DNA from: DATKKX01 sp035542775
GTDB taxonomy: Bacteria; Planctomycetota; Phycisphaerae; UBA1845; UTPLA1
Assembly: GCA_035542775.1 (NCBI GenBank)
Contig: DATKKX010000524.1
Location: 1 to 6,928 of the forward strand
Reading direction: 5' to 3'
Length of the DNA: 6,928 nt
The notes beneath the pieces were generated by a model. That model did no database searches. It was not told where the DNA came from and saw only the letters and a program-made list of their open reading frames with translations. Positions 1 through 6,073 of the stretch are shown piece after piece (position 1 is the stretch's first letter; every line of letters begins with the position of its first letter). A program made the position numbers and the translations under genes.

Positions 1-1
1 G

Positions 2-1039
2 TGCTATTTGCCCGCCAATGAGCGGGTGCTGGATCTCGTTAAGCGCCACCAGGGTCGATTCCGCCTGGCCTATTCGCTGACCGGCGTCATCATCGAGCAG
101 TTCGAGGCCTATGCGCCCGAGGTGATCGACAGTTTCAAGCGCCTGGCCGAGACCGGCTGCGTGGAGTTTCTCGCCGAGACCTACTACCACAGCCTGGCGT
201 TCCTGTATTCGCGGGATGAGTTTAACGCTCAGGTCGCCAAGCATCGGGAGAAGATCCATTCACTCTTCGGCCAGACCAGCGCGACTTTCCGGAATACCGA
301 GCTGATCTACAACAACGAGGTGGCCGAGGCCGCCACCGACCTCGGCTTCAAGGCCGTCCTTGCCGAGGGTGCCGACCATGTCCTCGGTTACCGCTCTCCC
401 AACCTTGTCTATCACGCCACTGGTCTCCCGATCCGCGTGCTGCTCAAGAATTATCGCCTCTCCGACGACGTCGCCTTCCGCTTCGGTAACCGCGCCTGGA
501 TTGACTGGCCCCTGACCCCCGAGAAATTCGCCACCTCCATCAGCCGTGAGAACGCCAGCGGCTATACCGTTAACCTGTTCATGGACTACGAAACCTTCGG
601 GGAGCACCAGTGGGCGGACACCGGGATCTTTGAGTTCCTCTCTCGCATGCCCGACGAGATCCTGCGCACCCCCGCCAACGACTTCAAGACCCCCGGCGAG
701 GTGGCGGAGGCTCACGAGCCGGAGGGCGAGTTCGACTGCCCGCATCTCGTGAGTTGGGCCGATACCGAGCGGGATCTCTCCGCCTGGCTGGGCAACGCCA
801 TGCAGTCAAACGCCCTGCAGGAGCTCTATTCCCTGGAGGAAGCCGTGAAGAGCAAGAACGACGAACGGCTGCTGAGCGACTGGCGGAAACTCCAGACCGC
901 GGACCACTTCTACTACATGTGTACGAAGTACTTCTCCGACGGCGAGGTCCACCGCTACTTCAACCCTTATGAGTCCCCTTACGACAGCTACATCAACTTC
1001 ATGAACGTGCTCGATAATCTTGCTGCCAGGGCGCGATGA
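2..1039 (+). CDS. GH57 alpha-amylase (MJ1611-like), 5' truncated
   Basis: This is the last 345 codons of a glycoside hydrolase family 57 enzyme, expected to cleave alpha-1,4-glucan (starch or glycogen) with retention. The frame is open to the window edge. The first residues, CYLPANE, match an internal family motif, so the TTG at 8 is not the real start. Roughly 50-60 residues are missing, including the N-terminal HQP motif (family knowledge). Counting from the codon at 8, the other conserved regions are present: GCVEFLAETYYHSL near residue 50; FRNTELIY with the expected nucleophile Glu98; FMDYETFGEHQ with the expected acid/base Asp193; and a C-terminal region from HFYYMCTKYF (residue 300) to NPYESPYDSYI. 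Both catalytic residues are kept, which argues against the inactive alpha-amylase-like homologues. No signal peptide can be judged. The stop is TGA, and the phosphofructokinase gene follows 272 bases downstream. Family assignment is secure; exact substrate is not. Confidence 0.93.
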   Translation, partial: CYLPANERVLDLVKRHQGRFRLAYSLTGVIIEQFEAYAPEVIDSFKRLAETGCVEFLAETYYHSLAFLYSRDEFNAQVAKHREKIHSLFGQTSATFRNTELIYNNEVAEAATDLGFKAVLAEGADHVLGYRSPNLVYHATGLPIRVLLKNYRLSDDVAFRFGNRAWIDWPLTPEKFATSISRENASGYTVNLFMDYETFGEHQWADTGIFEFLSRMPDEILRTPANDFKTPGEVAEAHEPEGEFDCPHLVSWADTERDLSAWLGNAMQSNALQELYSLEEAVKSKNDERLLSDWRKLQTADHFYYMCTKYFSDGEVHRYFNPYESPYDSYINFMNVLDNLAARAR

Positions 1040-1150
1040 GAGCGCCATCTCCGAATCGACCCTTGGGCGGCCGGGTCATTTCGGACGCTCTTCCTTGCCG
1101 GCCCGAGACCAGGCCCGGCCTGCCGCTCCACGTCGGCCGCGATTCCGGCC

Positions 1151-1169
1151 TTGCCTCCTTCTGAGGCAA
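1151..1169. other. 7-bp perfect inverted repeat in the GH57-pfk gap
   Basis: TTGCCTC (1151-1157) and GAGGCAA (1163-1169) form a perfect 7-bp stem around a 5-base loop, about 110 bases after the amylase stop codon. There is no T-run after it on either strand, so it is not a standard intrinsic terminator. It could still end or stabilise the amylase transcript. In GC-rich DNA a stem of this length can also arise by chance. Confidence 0.3.
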
Positions 1170-1242
1170 AATCCAGACTTGAGGTCCGGACATGCCGGGC
1201 CGATACAGACCGGTCAGGCTAGAATCTCAGGACGGGGGTGGC

Positions 1243-1271
1243 TTTGCACACCTGGCCGACGCGGCGATAAT
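1243..1271 (+). promoter_or_regulatory. Candidate sigma70-type promoter for the phosphofructokinase gene
   Basis: TTTGCA (1243-1248) and GATAAT (1266-1271) are separated by 17 bases, matching a -35/-10 layout with four and five of six consensus bases. Transcription would begin near 1278, giving a leader of about 35 bases before the ATG at 1312. The surrounding sequence turns AT-richer here than the rest of the gap, which fits. A TTGACA at 1290-1295 is too close to the start codon to act as its -35 element. Confidence 0.35.
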
Positions 1272-1297
1272 GTGTGTAAATCGTTTTAGTTGACATT

Positions 1298-1301
1298 GAG
1301 G
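1298..1301 (+). promoter_or_regulatory. Ribosome binding site for the phosphofructokinase gene
   Basis: GAGG ends 10 bases before the ATG at 1312. An in-frame TGA at 1297-1299 overlaps it, so this ATG is the first possible start in the frame. Confidence 0.5.
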
Positions 1302-1311
1302 TCGAGTCGTT

Positions 1312-2715
1312 ATGAGCAGTTTGAAACTCGCGATTCTCGTCGGCGGCGGTCCGGCCCCGGGCATTAATGCCGTGATCGGCGCGGCCACCATCGAGGCCGT
1401 GAATCAGGGCTTCCACGTCGTCGGCATCTACGATGGGTTCAAATGGCTCGCCTCCGATCGGTTCGTGCCGGAACGCCACACCGTCGAGTTGAAGATCGCT
1501 GACGTGGGCCGCATCCACTTCGACGGCGGATCCATCCTCCGCACCGCCCGAACAACCCTGCTCGACGAGTCGCAGTTGGGCGCTTCGCCGGTCGTGAAGG
1601 CCGACGAGAAGAAGGTGGCCCGCGTCCTGCGCAACCTCATTGAGTTGGGCGTCACCCACGTGATCACCATCGGTGGAGATGACACCGCTCTCAGCGCCCG
1701 CTTTGTCGCCGAGCGCACCAACGGGCGCATTAAGGTCGTCCACGTGCCTAAAACGATCGATAACGATCTGCCGCTGCCGGGAGACATCCCTACTTTCGGC
1801 TTCAACACCGCCCGGCACGTCGGCTCCGAGTTGGTCGCCAACCTGATGGAAGATGCCCGCACCACGCAGCGCTGGTACATCGCAGTGGTGATGGGCCGGC
1901 ACGCGGGTTTCCTGGCCCTGGGCATGGGCAAGGCCACCGGCGCTACGCTCACGCTGATCCCGGAAGAATTCGCCGAGACCACCAGCATCGGCCAGATCGC
2001 GGATGTCCTCGAAGGGGCGATGATCAAGCGCCGCGCCATGGGCAAGTGCGACGGTGTGGCCATCGTCGCCGAGGGTCTTGCCTACCGCCTGGGCGACAGG
2101 GAGGAAATCGAGCGGGTCCTGGGCCGAAAGGTCCCCGTGGACGCCGCCGGACACATCCGCCTGGCGGAGATTCCTCTCGCCCGGCTTTTGGCCGACGAGC
2201 TGACCTGCCGCTGGGAGGCCCGCGGCGACAAGATGACCATCGTGCCCCAGACCATCGGCTATATGCTCCGCTGCGCCCCGCCGACGCCGAAGGATATGTC
2301 CTACTGCCGCGATCTCGGCCACGGCGCCGTCCGGCTGCTGCTCGACAAATCCCTGGACCATATGGGCGGCATCATGGTCACGCGGCAGGCAGGGAACATC
2401 TGCCCCATGCTCTTCGCGGACATGATCGACGAGAAGACCAATCGAACCCGCATCCGTAAGGTCGACGTCCATTCCGACATTTACAGCGTCGCCCGGGCCT
2501 ACATGATCCGCCTGGAACTCTCCGACCTGAAGAACCCCGTCATGCTGGCCAAGCTGGCCTCCGCGGCCAAACTCAGCGAGGAGGAGTTCGTGAACCGCTA
2601 TCGCCGGGCCGCCACCCGCCTGGCCAACGGCGTCGACGAATCGCTCAACGTCGAGCTTCCTCCGCCGGGGAAGAAAGAGCCCTGCACGGTGACCGCCCCC
2701 AGCGACGAAGGGTGA
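1312..2715 (+). CDS. 6-phosphofructokinase, probably pyrophosphate-dependent
   Basis: This complete 467-residue cytoplasmic enzyme of the PFK family phosphorylates fructose 6-phosphate to fructose 1,6-bisphosphate. Visible motifs in order are GGGPAPGINAVIGAA near the N-terminus (phosphoryl-donor site), GGDDT at 121-125, PKTIDNDLP from 146 with catalytic base Asp150, MGRHAG at 194-199 (sugar phosphate), IPEE after it, and YMLRCAPPTPKDMSYCRDLG in the C-terminal half. In ATP-PFKs the equivalents are GGDGS and PGTIDND. Asp124 and Lys147 are the classic marks of PPi-dependent enzymes, whose reaction is reversible. At 467 residues it is longer than the roughly 320-residue ATP-PFK and fits the long PPi-PFK group. 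The start is the first ATG after an in-frame stop. The gene follows the GH57 amylase on the same strand and converges on the adenine deaminase gene. Family assignment is secure; donor choice is inferred from motifs. Confidence 0.92.
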   Translation: MSSLKLAILVGGGPAPGINAVIGAATIEAVNQGFHVVGIYDGFKWLASDRFVPERHTVELKIADVGRIHFDGGSILRTARTTLLDESQLGASPVVKADEKKVARVLRNLIELGVTHVITIGGDDTALSARFVAERTNGRIKVVHVPKTIDNDLPLPGDIPTFGFNTARHVGSELVANLMEDARTTQRWYIAVVMGRHAGFLALGMGKATGATLTLIPEEFAETTSIGQIADVLEGAMIKRRAMGKCDGVAIVAEGLAYRLGDREEIERVLGRKVPVDAAGHIRLAEIPLARLLADELTCRWEARGDKMTIVPQTIGYMLRCAPPTPKDMSYCRDLGHGAVRLLLDKSLDHMGGIMVTRQAGNICPMLFADMIDEKTNRTRIRKVDVHSDIYSVARAYMIRLELSDLKNPVMLAKLASAAKLSEEEFVNRYRRAATRLANGVDESLNVELPPPGKKEPCTVTAPSDEG

Positions 2716-2767
2716 CACGGGCGCGGCGTCCTCGAGCAGGTGGCGCAGGCCGACAGGCTGGCCCGTG
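2716..2767. other. Inverted repeat between convergent stop codons
   Basis: CACGGGC (2716-2722) and GCCCGTG (2761-2767) are perfect complements within the 66 bases separating the stops of the phosphofructokinase and adenine deaminase genes. The position suits a shared bidirectional terminator. However, the intervening loop is 38 bases and neither side has a T-run, so a termination role is only a suggestion. Confidence 0.25.
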
Positions 2768-2781
2768 CCGCCCGGCCGATA

Positions 2782-4527
2782 TCAATCCGCAAAGAGAGTG
2801 ATCCGGCGAAACGCCTCCACGTCGATCAGCCCCTGATTCGTGATCTTCAGCTTCCCGATCACGGACAAACTCAGGAACGCCAGCGCCATGAACGGCTGCT
2901 CGAATTTGCAGCCCAACGTCCTCGCCACTGCCGACAATTCCTCTAACTGAGTCGCGACCTGCTCCGCGGGTTCGCCGCTGACCAGACCGGCGATCGGCAG
3001 GGCCACTGAGGCCAGCACCTGACCCCCATTCACCACCGCCAGCCCGCCGTGCAGTTTGATCAGGTGAATCGTCGCCGCGAGCATGTCCTCGTCCGACATG
3101 CCGACCACGATGATGTTGTGGGCATCGTGGGCCACGCTGGAGGCAATCGCTCCGCTCTTCAGACCGAAACCGCGGACAAATGCCCGCCCGATCTCGCCGG
3201 TGGCGCGGTGCCGCTCGATGACCACGATCTTGGCCAGGTCCCGGGCCGAGTCCGCGACCACCAGCCCGTCACGAACCGACGCCGTGTCGATGCTCCGCTC
3301 CGTGTCAATCCGGTTCTCGAAAGCTTCGATCACGTGGATCTTGGGCGGCGAAGCCTGGCCTCTCCCGTCGGGCAGAGGGATCTGGAAATCCTTGGGCTCC
3401 AGCCAGTGAACGTCGATGCTGCTGCGGAGCTGGACGCGATCCTCCTGCGCGCTGCGCGGGGCGATGCAGCGGCCGTCCTCGGCCACCAGCTGCCCGCGAT
3501 GGTAGGTCTGCACCACGCGGCACTGCGAAAGATCCTCCACCACGGCCAGATCGGCGCGGTAGCCCGGCAGGATCGCGCCGGCCTGCCGCAGGCCGAAATA
3601 ACGCGCCGCGCTGACCGAGCCGAGCCGAACGGCCAGGATCGGATCCATCCCTCCAGCGATCGCGGTGCGGATCATGAAATCAATCTGGCCCTCGTTCAGA
3701 AGGTCGCGGACGTCCTTGTCGTCGGTGCAGAACATGAAACGGTCGGCCGTCGCCGGCGTAACCAACGGGAGCAGCGCCTTGAGGTTCCTGGTCTGCGAGC
3801 CTTCGCGGATCATGATGTGCAGACCGCAACGGAGCTTCTCCGCCGCTTCCTCGGGCCCCGTGCACTCGTGATCGCTCATCACGCCGGCTGCGGCATACGC
3901 CGTCAAGCCGCTGCCGCTGAGCCCCGGTGCGTGCCCGTCGGCAATGCGGCGGTCGGCGAGGGCCATCTTGTTCAGGACCTCTTCCTGACCCGCGATCACG
4001 CCGGGATAGTTCATCATTTCCGCCAGACCGAGCACCCAGCGGTTCGCCAGGAATGGTTGCAGGTCTTCGGCCGTCAGTTCGACCGCCGCCGACTCGAAGG
4101 GACTCGCCGGCACGCATGAGCTGAGCATGACAAAGATGTCGATTGGAGCATACTTTGCCGTCCGCAGCACGAATGAGATGCCCTCCGTCCCCATCACGTT
4201 GGCGAATTCATGCGGATCGGCGATGACGGCCGTCGTGCCGTGGGAGGCGACCACGCGGGCGAACTCCGGCACCGAGAGCAATGAAGACTCGACGTGCACG
4301 TGCGCGTCGATGAAGCCGGGGCACACGTAACGCCCCCTGAGATCTACCGTCTTCGCCGCCCGGTAACTGCCGATTCCGGCAATCCGCTCGCCGACAATGG
4401 CGATGTCGCCCTCATTGATCTCGTGCGACACGACGTTCACCACCCGGGCGTTCTTGAGCGCTATGTCTGCCTGCCGCCGGCCGGCGGCGACGTCGATCAA
4501 ATCCCGCAACTGGTTGTTATCAGGCAA
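2782..4527 (-). CDS. ade: Adenine deaminase
   Basis: This complete 581-residue amidohydrolase-superfamily enzyme converts adenine to hypoxanthine and ammonia in purine salvage, in the cytoplasm. The N-terminal beta domain is followed by the metal-dependent barrel. Likely metal and active-site residues are GFIDAHVHVESS (His76, His78), ADPHEFANV, LGLAEMMNYPG (Glu170), DGHAPGLSG (His199), SDHECTGPEE (His220) and TDDKDVRDLL (Asp269/Asp270). The C-terminal domain typical of bacterial Ade is intact, with SSVAHDAHNIIVVG and a final segment containing LSLSVIGKLKITNQGLIDV. Length matches the family. The start is TTG at 4527: GGAGGT lies 6 bases upstream, the preceding codon is not a start, and the N-terminus reads like the family. 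The gene stands alone, convergent to the phosphofructokinase gene and with no purine-pathway neighbour in the window. Confidence 0.95.
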   Translation of the reverse strand: MPDNNQLRDLIDVAAGRRQADIALKNARVVNVVSHEINEGDIAIVGERIAGIGSYRAAKTVDLRGRYVCPGFIDAHVHVESSLLSVPEFARVVASHGTTAVIADPHEFANVMGTEGISFVLRTAKYAPIDIFVMLSSCVPASPFESAAVELTAEDLQPFLANRWVLGLAEMMNYPGVIAGQEEVLNKMALADRRIADGHAPGLSGSGLTAYAAAGVMSDHECTGPEEAAEKLRCGLHIMIREGSQTRNLKALLPLVTPATADRFMFCTDDKDVRDLLNEGQIDFMIRTAIAGGMDPILAVRLGSVSAARYFGLRQAGAILPGYRADLAVVEDLSQCRVVQTYHRGQLVAEDGRCIAPRSAQEDRVQLRSSIDVHWLEPKDFQIPLPDGRGQASPPKIHVIEAFENRIDTERSIDTASVRDGLVVADSARDLAKIVVIERHRATGEIGRAFVRGFGLKSGAIASSVAHDAHNIIVVGMSDEDMLAATIHLIKLHGGLAVVNGGQVLASVALPIAGLVSGEPAEQVATQLEELSAVARTLGCKFEQPFMALAFLSLSVIGKLKITNQGLIDVEAFRRITLFAD

Positions 4528-4533
4528 CGTGCT

Positions 4534-4539
4534 ACCTCC
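4534..4539 (-). promoter_or_regulatory. Ribosome binding site of ade, supporting a TTG start
   Basis: Read on the minus strand, GGAGGT sits 6 bases before the TTG at 4527-4525. This is the best Shine-Dalgarno match in the window and fixes the non-ATG start. Confidence 0.75.
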
Positions 4540-4606
4540 AATTGTTCGAAAGCATACTCCCGGCCGCGTTTTGCCGCACCGAGAACCGTAATTCGGCTAT
4601 AGGTTT

Positions 4607-4612
4607 ATTATA
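4607..4612 (-). promoter_or_regulatory. Perfect -10 box (TATAAT), candidate ade promoter
   Basis: On the minus strand this reads TATAAT, in a short AT-rich patch within GC-rich DNA. It would start transcription near 4600 and give an ade leader of about 73 bases. No good -35 hexamer is found 16-18 bases upstream, so the promoter may depend on an activator or may be a chance match. Confidence 0.4.
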
Positions 4613-4790
4613 TCCCCGACCCGTCGCTGGCGCGATGTTCGTCTGCAACCCGGCCCGGCCGCAGCCATGGCAGCGCCTCACACCCTCGTCAGCATCTCCC
4701 ACCGTGCAGCGCCCGACTGACCTCGCGCCGCCGCTTAGCCCTGAAGTCCCCGCCACGCACCAGGGAATCGGCGCTCAGCCGCGTACCGGC

Positions 4791-4838
4791 TACTCCGCCG
4801 CCGGCTTCTTACCGGGCGGTCGCCTGCTGGCGGGAGTA
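4791..4838. other. Bulged long stem-loop downstream of tRNA-Tyr
   Basis: TACTCCGCC (4791-4799) pairs with GGCGGGAGTA (4829-4838) over nine base pairs with a single bulged G. The 29-base interior holds two CCGG blocks (4801-4804 and 4812-4815) that can pair with each other. It lies about 60 bases past the 3' end of the tRNA on the tRNA strand. There is no T-run, so an intrinsic terminator is not supported. It could be a processing or Rho-associated structure, or chance. Confidence 0.3.
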
Positions 4839-4898
4839 TCGTCAACAGTCCGTCTGCTCACGAATAACGCGGGATGCTCACCTGACCTTGGATTTGAC

Positions 4899-4981
4899 TG
4901 GGCGCGCCAGGATTCGAACCTGGGTAGGTAAAAACCAACGGGTTTACAGCCCGTCTCCTTTGGCCACTCGGACACACGCCC
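4899..4981 (-). tRNA. tRNA-Tyr (anticodon GTA)
   Basis: Read on the minus strand, this 83-base sequence folds as a class II tRNA. The acceptor stem is GGGCGTG with CGCGCCC (one G-U pair) and discriminator A at 4899. The D stem is TCC/GGA. The anticodon stem is ACGGG/CCCGT (4954-4938) around the loop CTGTAAA, with anticodon GTA at 4947-4945. A long variable arm follows, then the T arm CCAGG-TTCGAAT-CCTGG. The long variable arm and GTA together identify bacterial tyrosine tRNA. The CCA end is not encoded: GTC follows the discriminator base, so tRNA nucleotidyltransferase must add it. It stands alone with no further tRNA in the window. Confidence 0.97.
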
Positions 4982-4996
4982 TTATTAACTGCGCTC

Positions 4997-5025
4997 AATC
5001 TAATCTGAACCATTCGGCCGGGCAA
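4997..5025 (-). promoter_or_regulatory. Candidate promoter for tRNA-Tyr
   Basis: On the minus strand TTGCCC (5025-5020) and TAGATT (5002-4997) are 17 bases apart, each matching four of six consensus bases. Transcription would begin near 4990, about nine bases before the mature tRNA 5' end, a usual spacing for a short precursor leader. It lies just beyond the 3' end of rmlD, so the tRNA need not rely on read-through. Confidence 0.45.
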
Positions 5026-5119
5026 AACGGCTTTCGCCCCACCCTAACCATTGCTCCGGTCCAGAATTACATCTATCGACTCCGTTCGGCACGTAGTTTA
5101 GCCGCTTCCCCCACGCTGG

Positions 5120-6013
5120 TCAACCCGGTCCCATTCCACCGCGACAGGTCCCCTTCGTAATGAACTCTCTGATTGCCTCCTGCCACGGCCGAAGGGGCCG
5201 GCCCACCGTTTCGACGAACCGCCGGTTGTCCAGCACCGAGTACGCCGGGCGCTTCGCCGGCCGCGGAAACTCCGCCGTGGTCACCGGCTGCACCGGCACA
5301 TCCAGACCCGCCAGCCACACGATCTCGCCCGCAAACTCGTACCACGTACACTCTCCGCTGTTGGTGACGTGCATGATGCCCCCGACGTCCAGCCGGCCGA
5401 GTTGACGCAGCGCCTCCGCCAGGTCAGGCGCGTATGTCGGCGAGCCCCGCTGGTCGTTGACCACTCGCAGCTTTCCGTCTTCCTGCGCCCGGCGGAGGAT
5501 CGCGTTCGGAAACCCCGGGCCGTTCGGCCCGTACAACCATGCCGTCCGCACGATCAGAGCGCCGGGATGGTTCTCACGAACCAGCTGCTCGCCCAGCAGC
5601 TTCGATCGACCATAGGCCGACAGCTTCTCCGCCCGCCCCGTCGGATGATCCTCCCGGTATGGGGTCCGTGCATCCCCCTCGAATACATAATCCGTTGAAA
5701 TGTGAATCATCCGCGCCCCGTGATCCGCCGCCGCCTTCGCCATAATCCCCGCGCCGACGCCGTTGACCTTGCTGGCAAGGCCCTCATTCTGCTCGCAGGC
5801 GTCGACTTGCGTGTAGGCGGCGCAGTTGATCACCAGGTCCGGGCCGAATGCCTCCATGCATCCGCTGACTGCGGCGGCATCCGTGATATCCATCTCGGGC
5901 AGATCGACCGCCAGGACTTCCGCTCCGCCGTCCCGCCGGAAAGCCGCCGTGGTGGGCGTGCCCAGCAGCCCTCTCGCCCCGGCGATCAAGACTCGTCTCG
6001 GTTCGGTGTGCAT
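5120..6013 (-). CDS. rmlD: dTDP-4-dehydrorhamnose reductase
   Basis: This 297-residue cytoplasmic short-chain dehydrogenase/reductase carries out the last step of dTDP-L-rhamnose synthesis, reducing dTDP-4-dehydro-L-rhamnose with NAD(P)H. It shows the Rossmann glycine motif in GARGLLG (Gly12, Gly15, Gly18), NCAAYTQVDACEQN from 63, the active-site segment HISTDYVFEGD with Thr107, the catalytic YGRSK (Tyr134, Lys138), RTAWLYG (156-162) and the family block DQRGSPTYAPDLAEAL. Length fits RmlD. I chose the ATG at 6013, which puts the Rossmann motif at the usual distance from the N-terminus and has GGGGAG (6022-6017) just upstream. The in-frame TTG at 6031 has no ribosome binding site and sits at the foot of a hairpin. 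The gene lies 60 bases after a co-directional membrane glycosyltransferase-like gene, which suggests a surface polysaccharide role. rmlA, rmlB and rmlC are not in the window. A related sugar-nucleotide reductase is the main alternative. Confidence 0.88.
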   Translation of the reverse strand: MHTEPRRVLIAGARGLLGTPTTAAFRRDGGAEVLAVDLPEMDITDAAAVSGCMEAFGPDLVINCAAYTQVDACEQNEGLASKVNGVGAGIMAKAAADHGARMIHISTDYVFEGDARTPYREDHPTGRAEKLSAYGRSKLLGEQLVRENHPGALIVRTAWLYGPNGPGFPNAILRRAQEDGKLRVVNDQRGSPTYAPDLAEALRQLGRLDVGGIMHVTNSGECTWYEFAGEIVWLAGLDVPVQPVTTAEFPRPAKRPAYSVLDNRRFVETVGRPLRPWQEAIREFITKGTCRGGMGPG

Positions 6014-6028
6014 TGGCTCCCCGAGCTG

Positions 6029-6064
6029 CAAACGGCTGCGGCGATGTGCCGCGCAGCCGTGTTG
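6029..6064. other. Strong hairpin between the membrane protein gene and rmlD
   Basis: ACGGCTGCG (6032-6040) and CGCAGCCGT (6052-6060) form a perfect 9-bp stem around 11 bases. CAA (6029-6031) and TTG (6062-6064) can extend the foot past one bulged G. An alternative fold pairs eight outer bases plus an inner GGC/GCC close to a GATGT loop. On the transcribed minus strand it is followed by only three T residues, so it is not a clear intrinsic terminator. It ends 15 bases before the rmlD start codon and just before its GGGGAG, so it could protect the downstream message or modulate rmlD translation. Confidence 0.5.
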
Positions 6065-6073
6065 TGATGCTAC

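Larger units (their letters stand above)
4528..4898. other. 371-base region without a convincing gene, between ade and tRNA-Tyr
   Basis: The part next to ade holds its ribosome binding site and a candidate -10 box. The rest, about 4640-4890, shows no family-like protein, no good ribosome binding site with an open frame, and no RNA family I recognise. Open frames crossing it are low-complexity, rich in Pro, Arg, Ser and Ala, and one runs into the tRNA antisense strand. The only structure seen is a bulged stem at 4791-4838, listed separately. Confidence 0.6.

Noticed and set aside
8..10. TTG at 8 as the start of the GH57 gene
   Set aside because: The frame is open upstream to the window edge, and the residues across this codon (CYLPANE) match an internal motif of the family, so the gene begins outside the window.
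1290..1295. A perfect TTGACA hexamer
   Set aside because: It is only 16 bases before the start codon of the phosphofructokinase gene, so a matching -10 would fall inside the coding region.
1219..2718. A 499-codon open frame on the minus strand, antisense to almost the whole phosphofructokinase gene
   Set aside because: It mirrors the kinase gene codon by codon. The protein is rich in His, Gly, Asp and Val without any recognisable domain, as expected when GC-rich third positions suppress antisense stops. The plus-strand gene has full family motifs.
3049..4119. A 356-codon open frame on the plus strand inside ade
   Set aside because: It is antisense to the adenine deaminase, whose motifs are intact along its whole length. 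The frame has no family-like motif and is Arg/His/Asp-rich, typical of a GC-driven shadow.
4542..4931. A 129-codon plus-strand frame ending in ARQDSNLGR
   Set aside because: The C-terminus is the translated antisense strand of the tRNA-Tyr gene, a well-known source of spurious protein predictions. The rest is low-complexity and has no convincing ribosome binding site.
4790..4975. A 61-codon minus-strand frame starting MSEWPKETGCKPVG
   Set aside because: This is the tRNA-Tyr gene itself read as protein.
5026..5045. GGC-GAAA-GCC followed by GTTTT on the minus strand as a terminator for rmlD
   Set aside because: The stem is only three base pairs before a G-G mismatch and the T-run is four bases, too weak to call a terminator.
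6029..6031. TTG at 6031 as the start of rmlD
   Set aside because: There is no Shine-Dalgarno upstream, it lies at the foot of a hairpin, and the ATG 18 bases later has GGGGAG before it and fits the family N-terminus.
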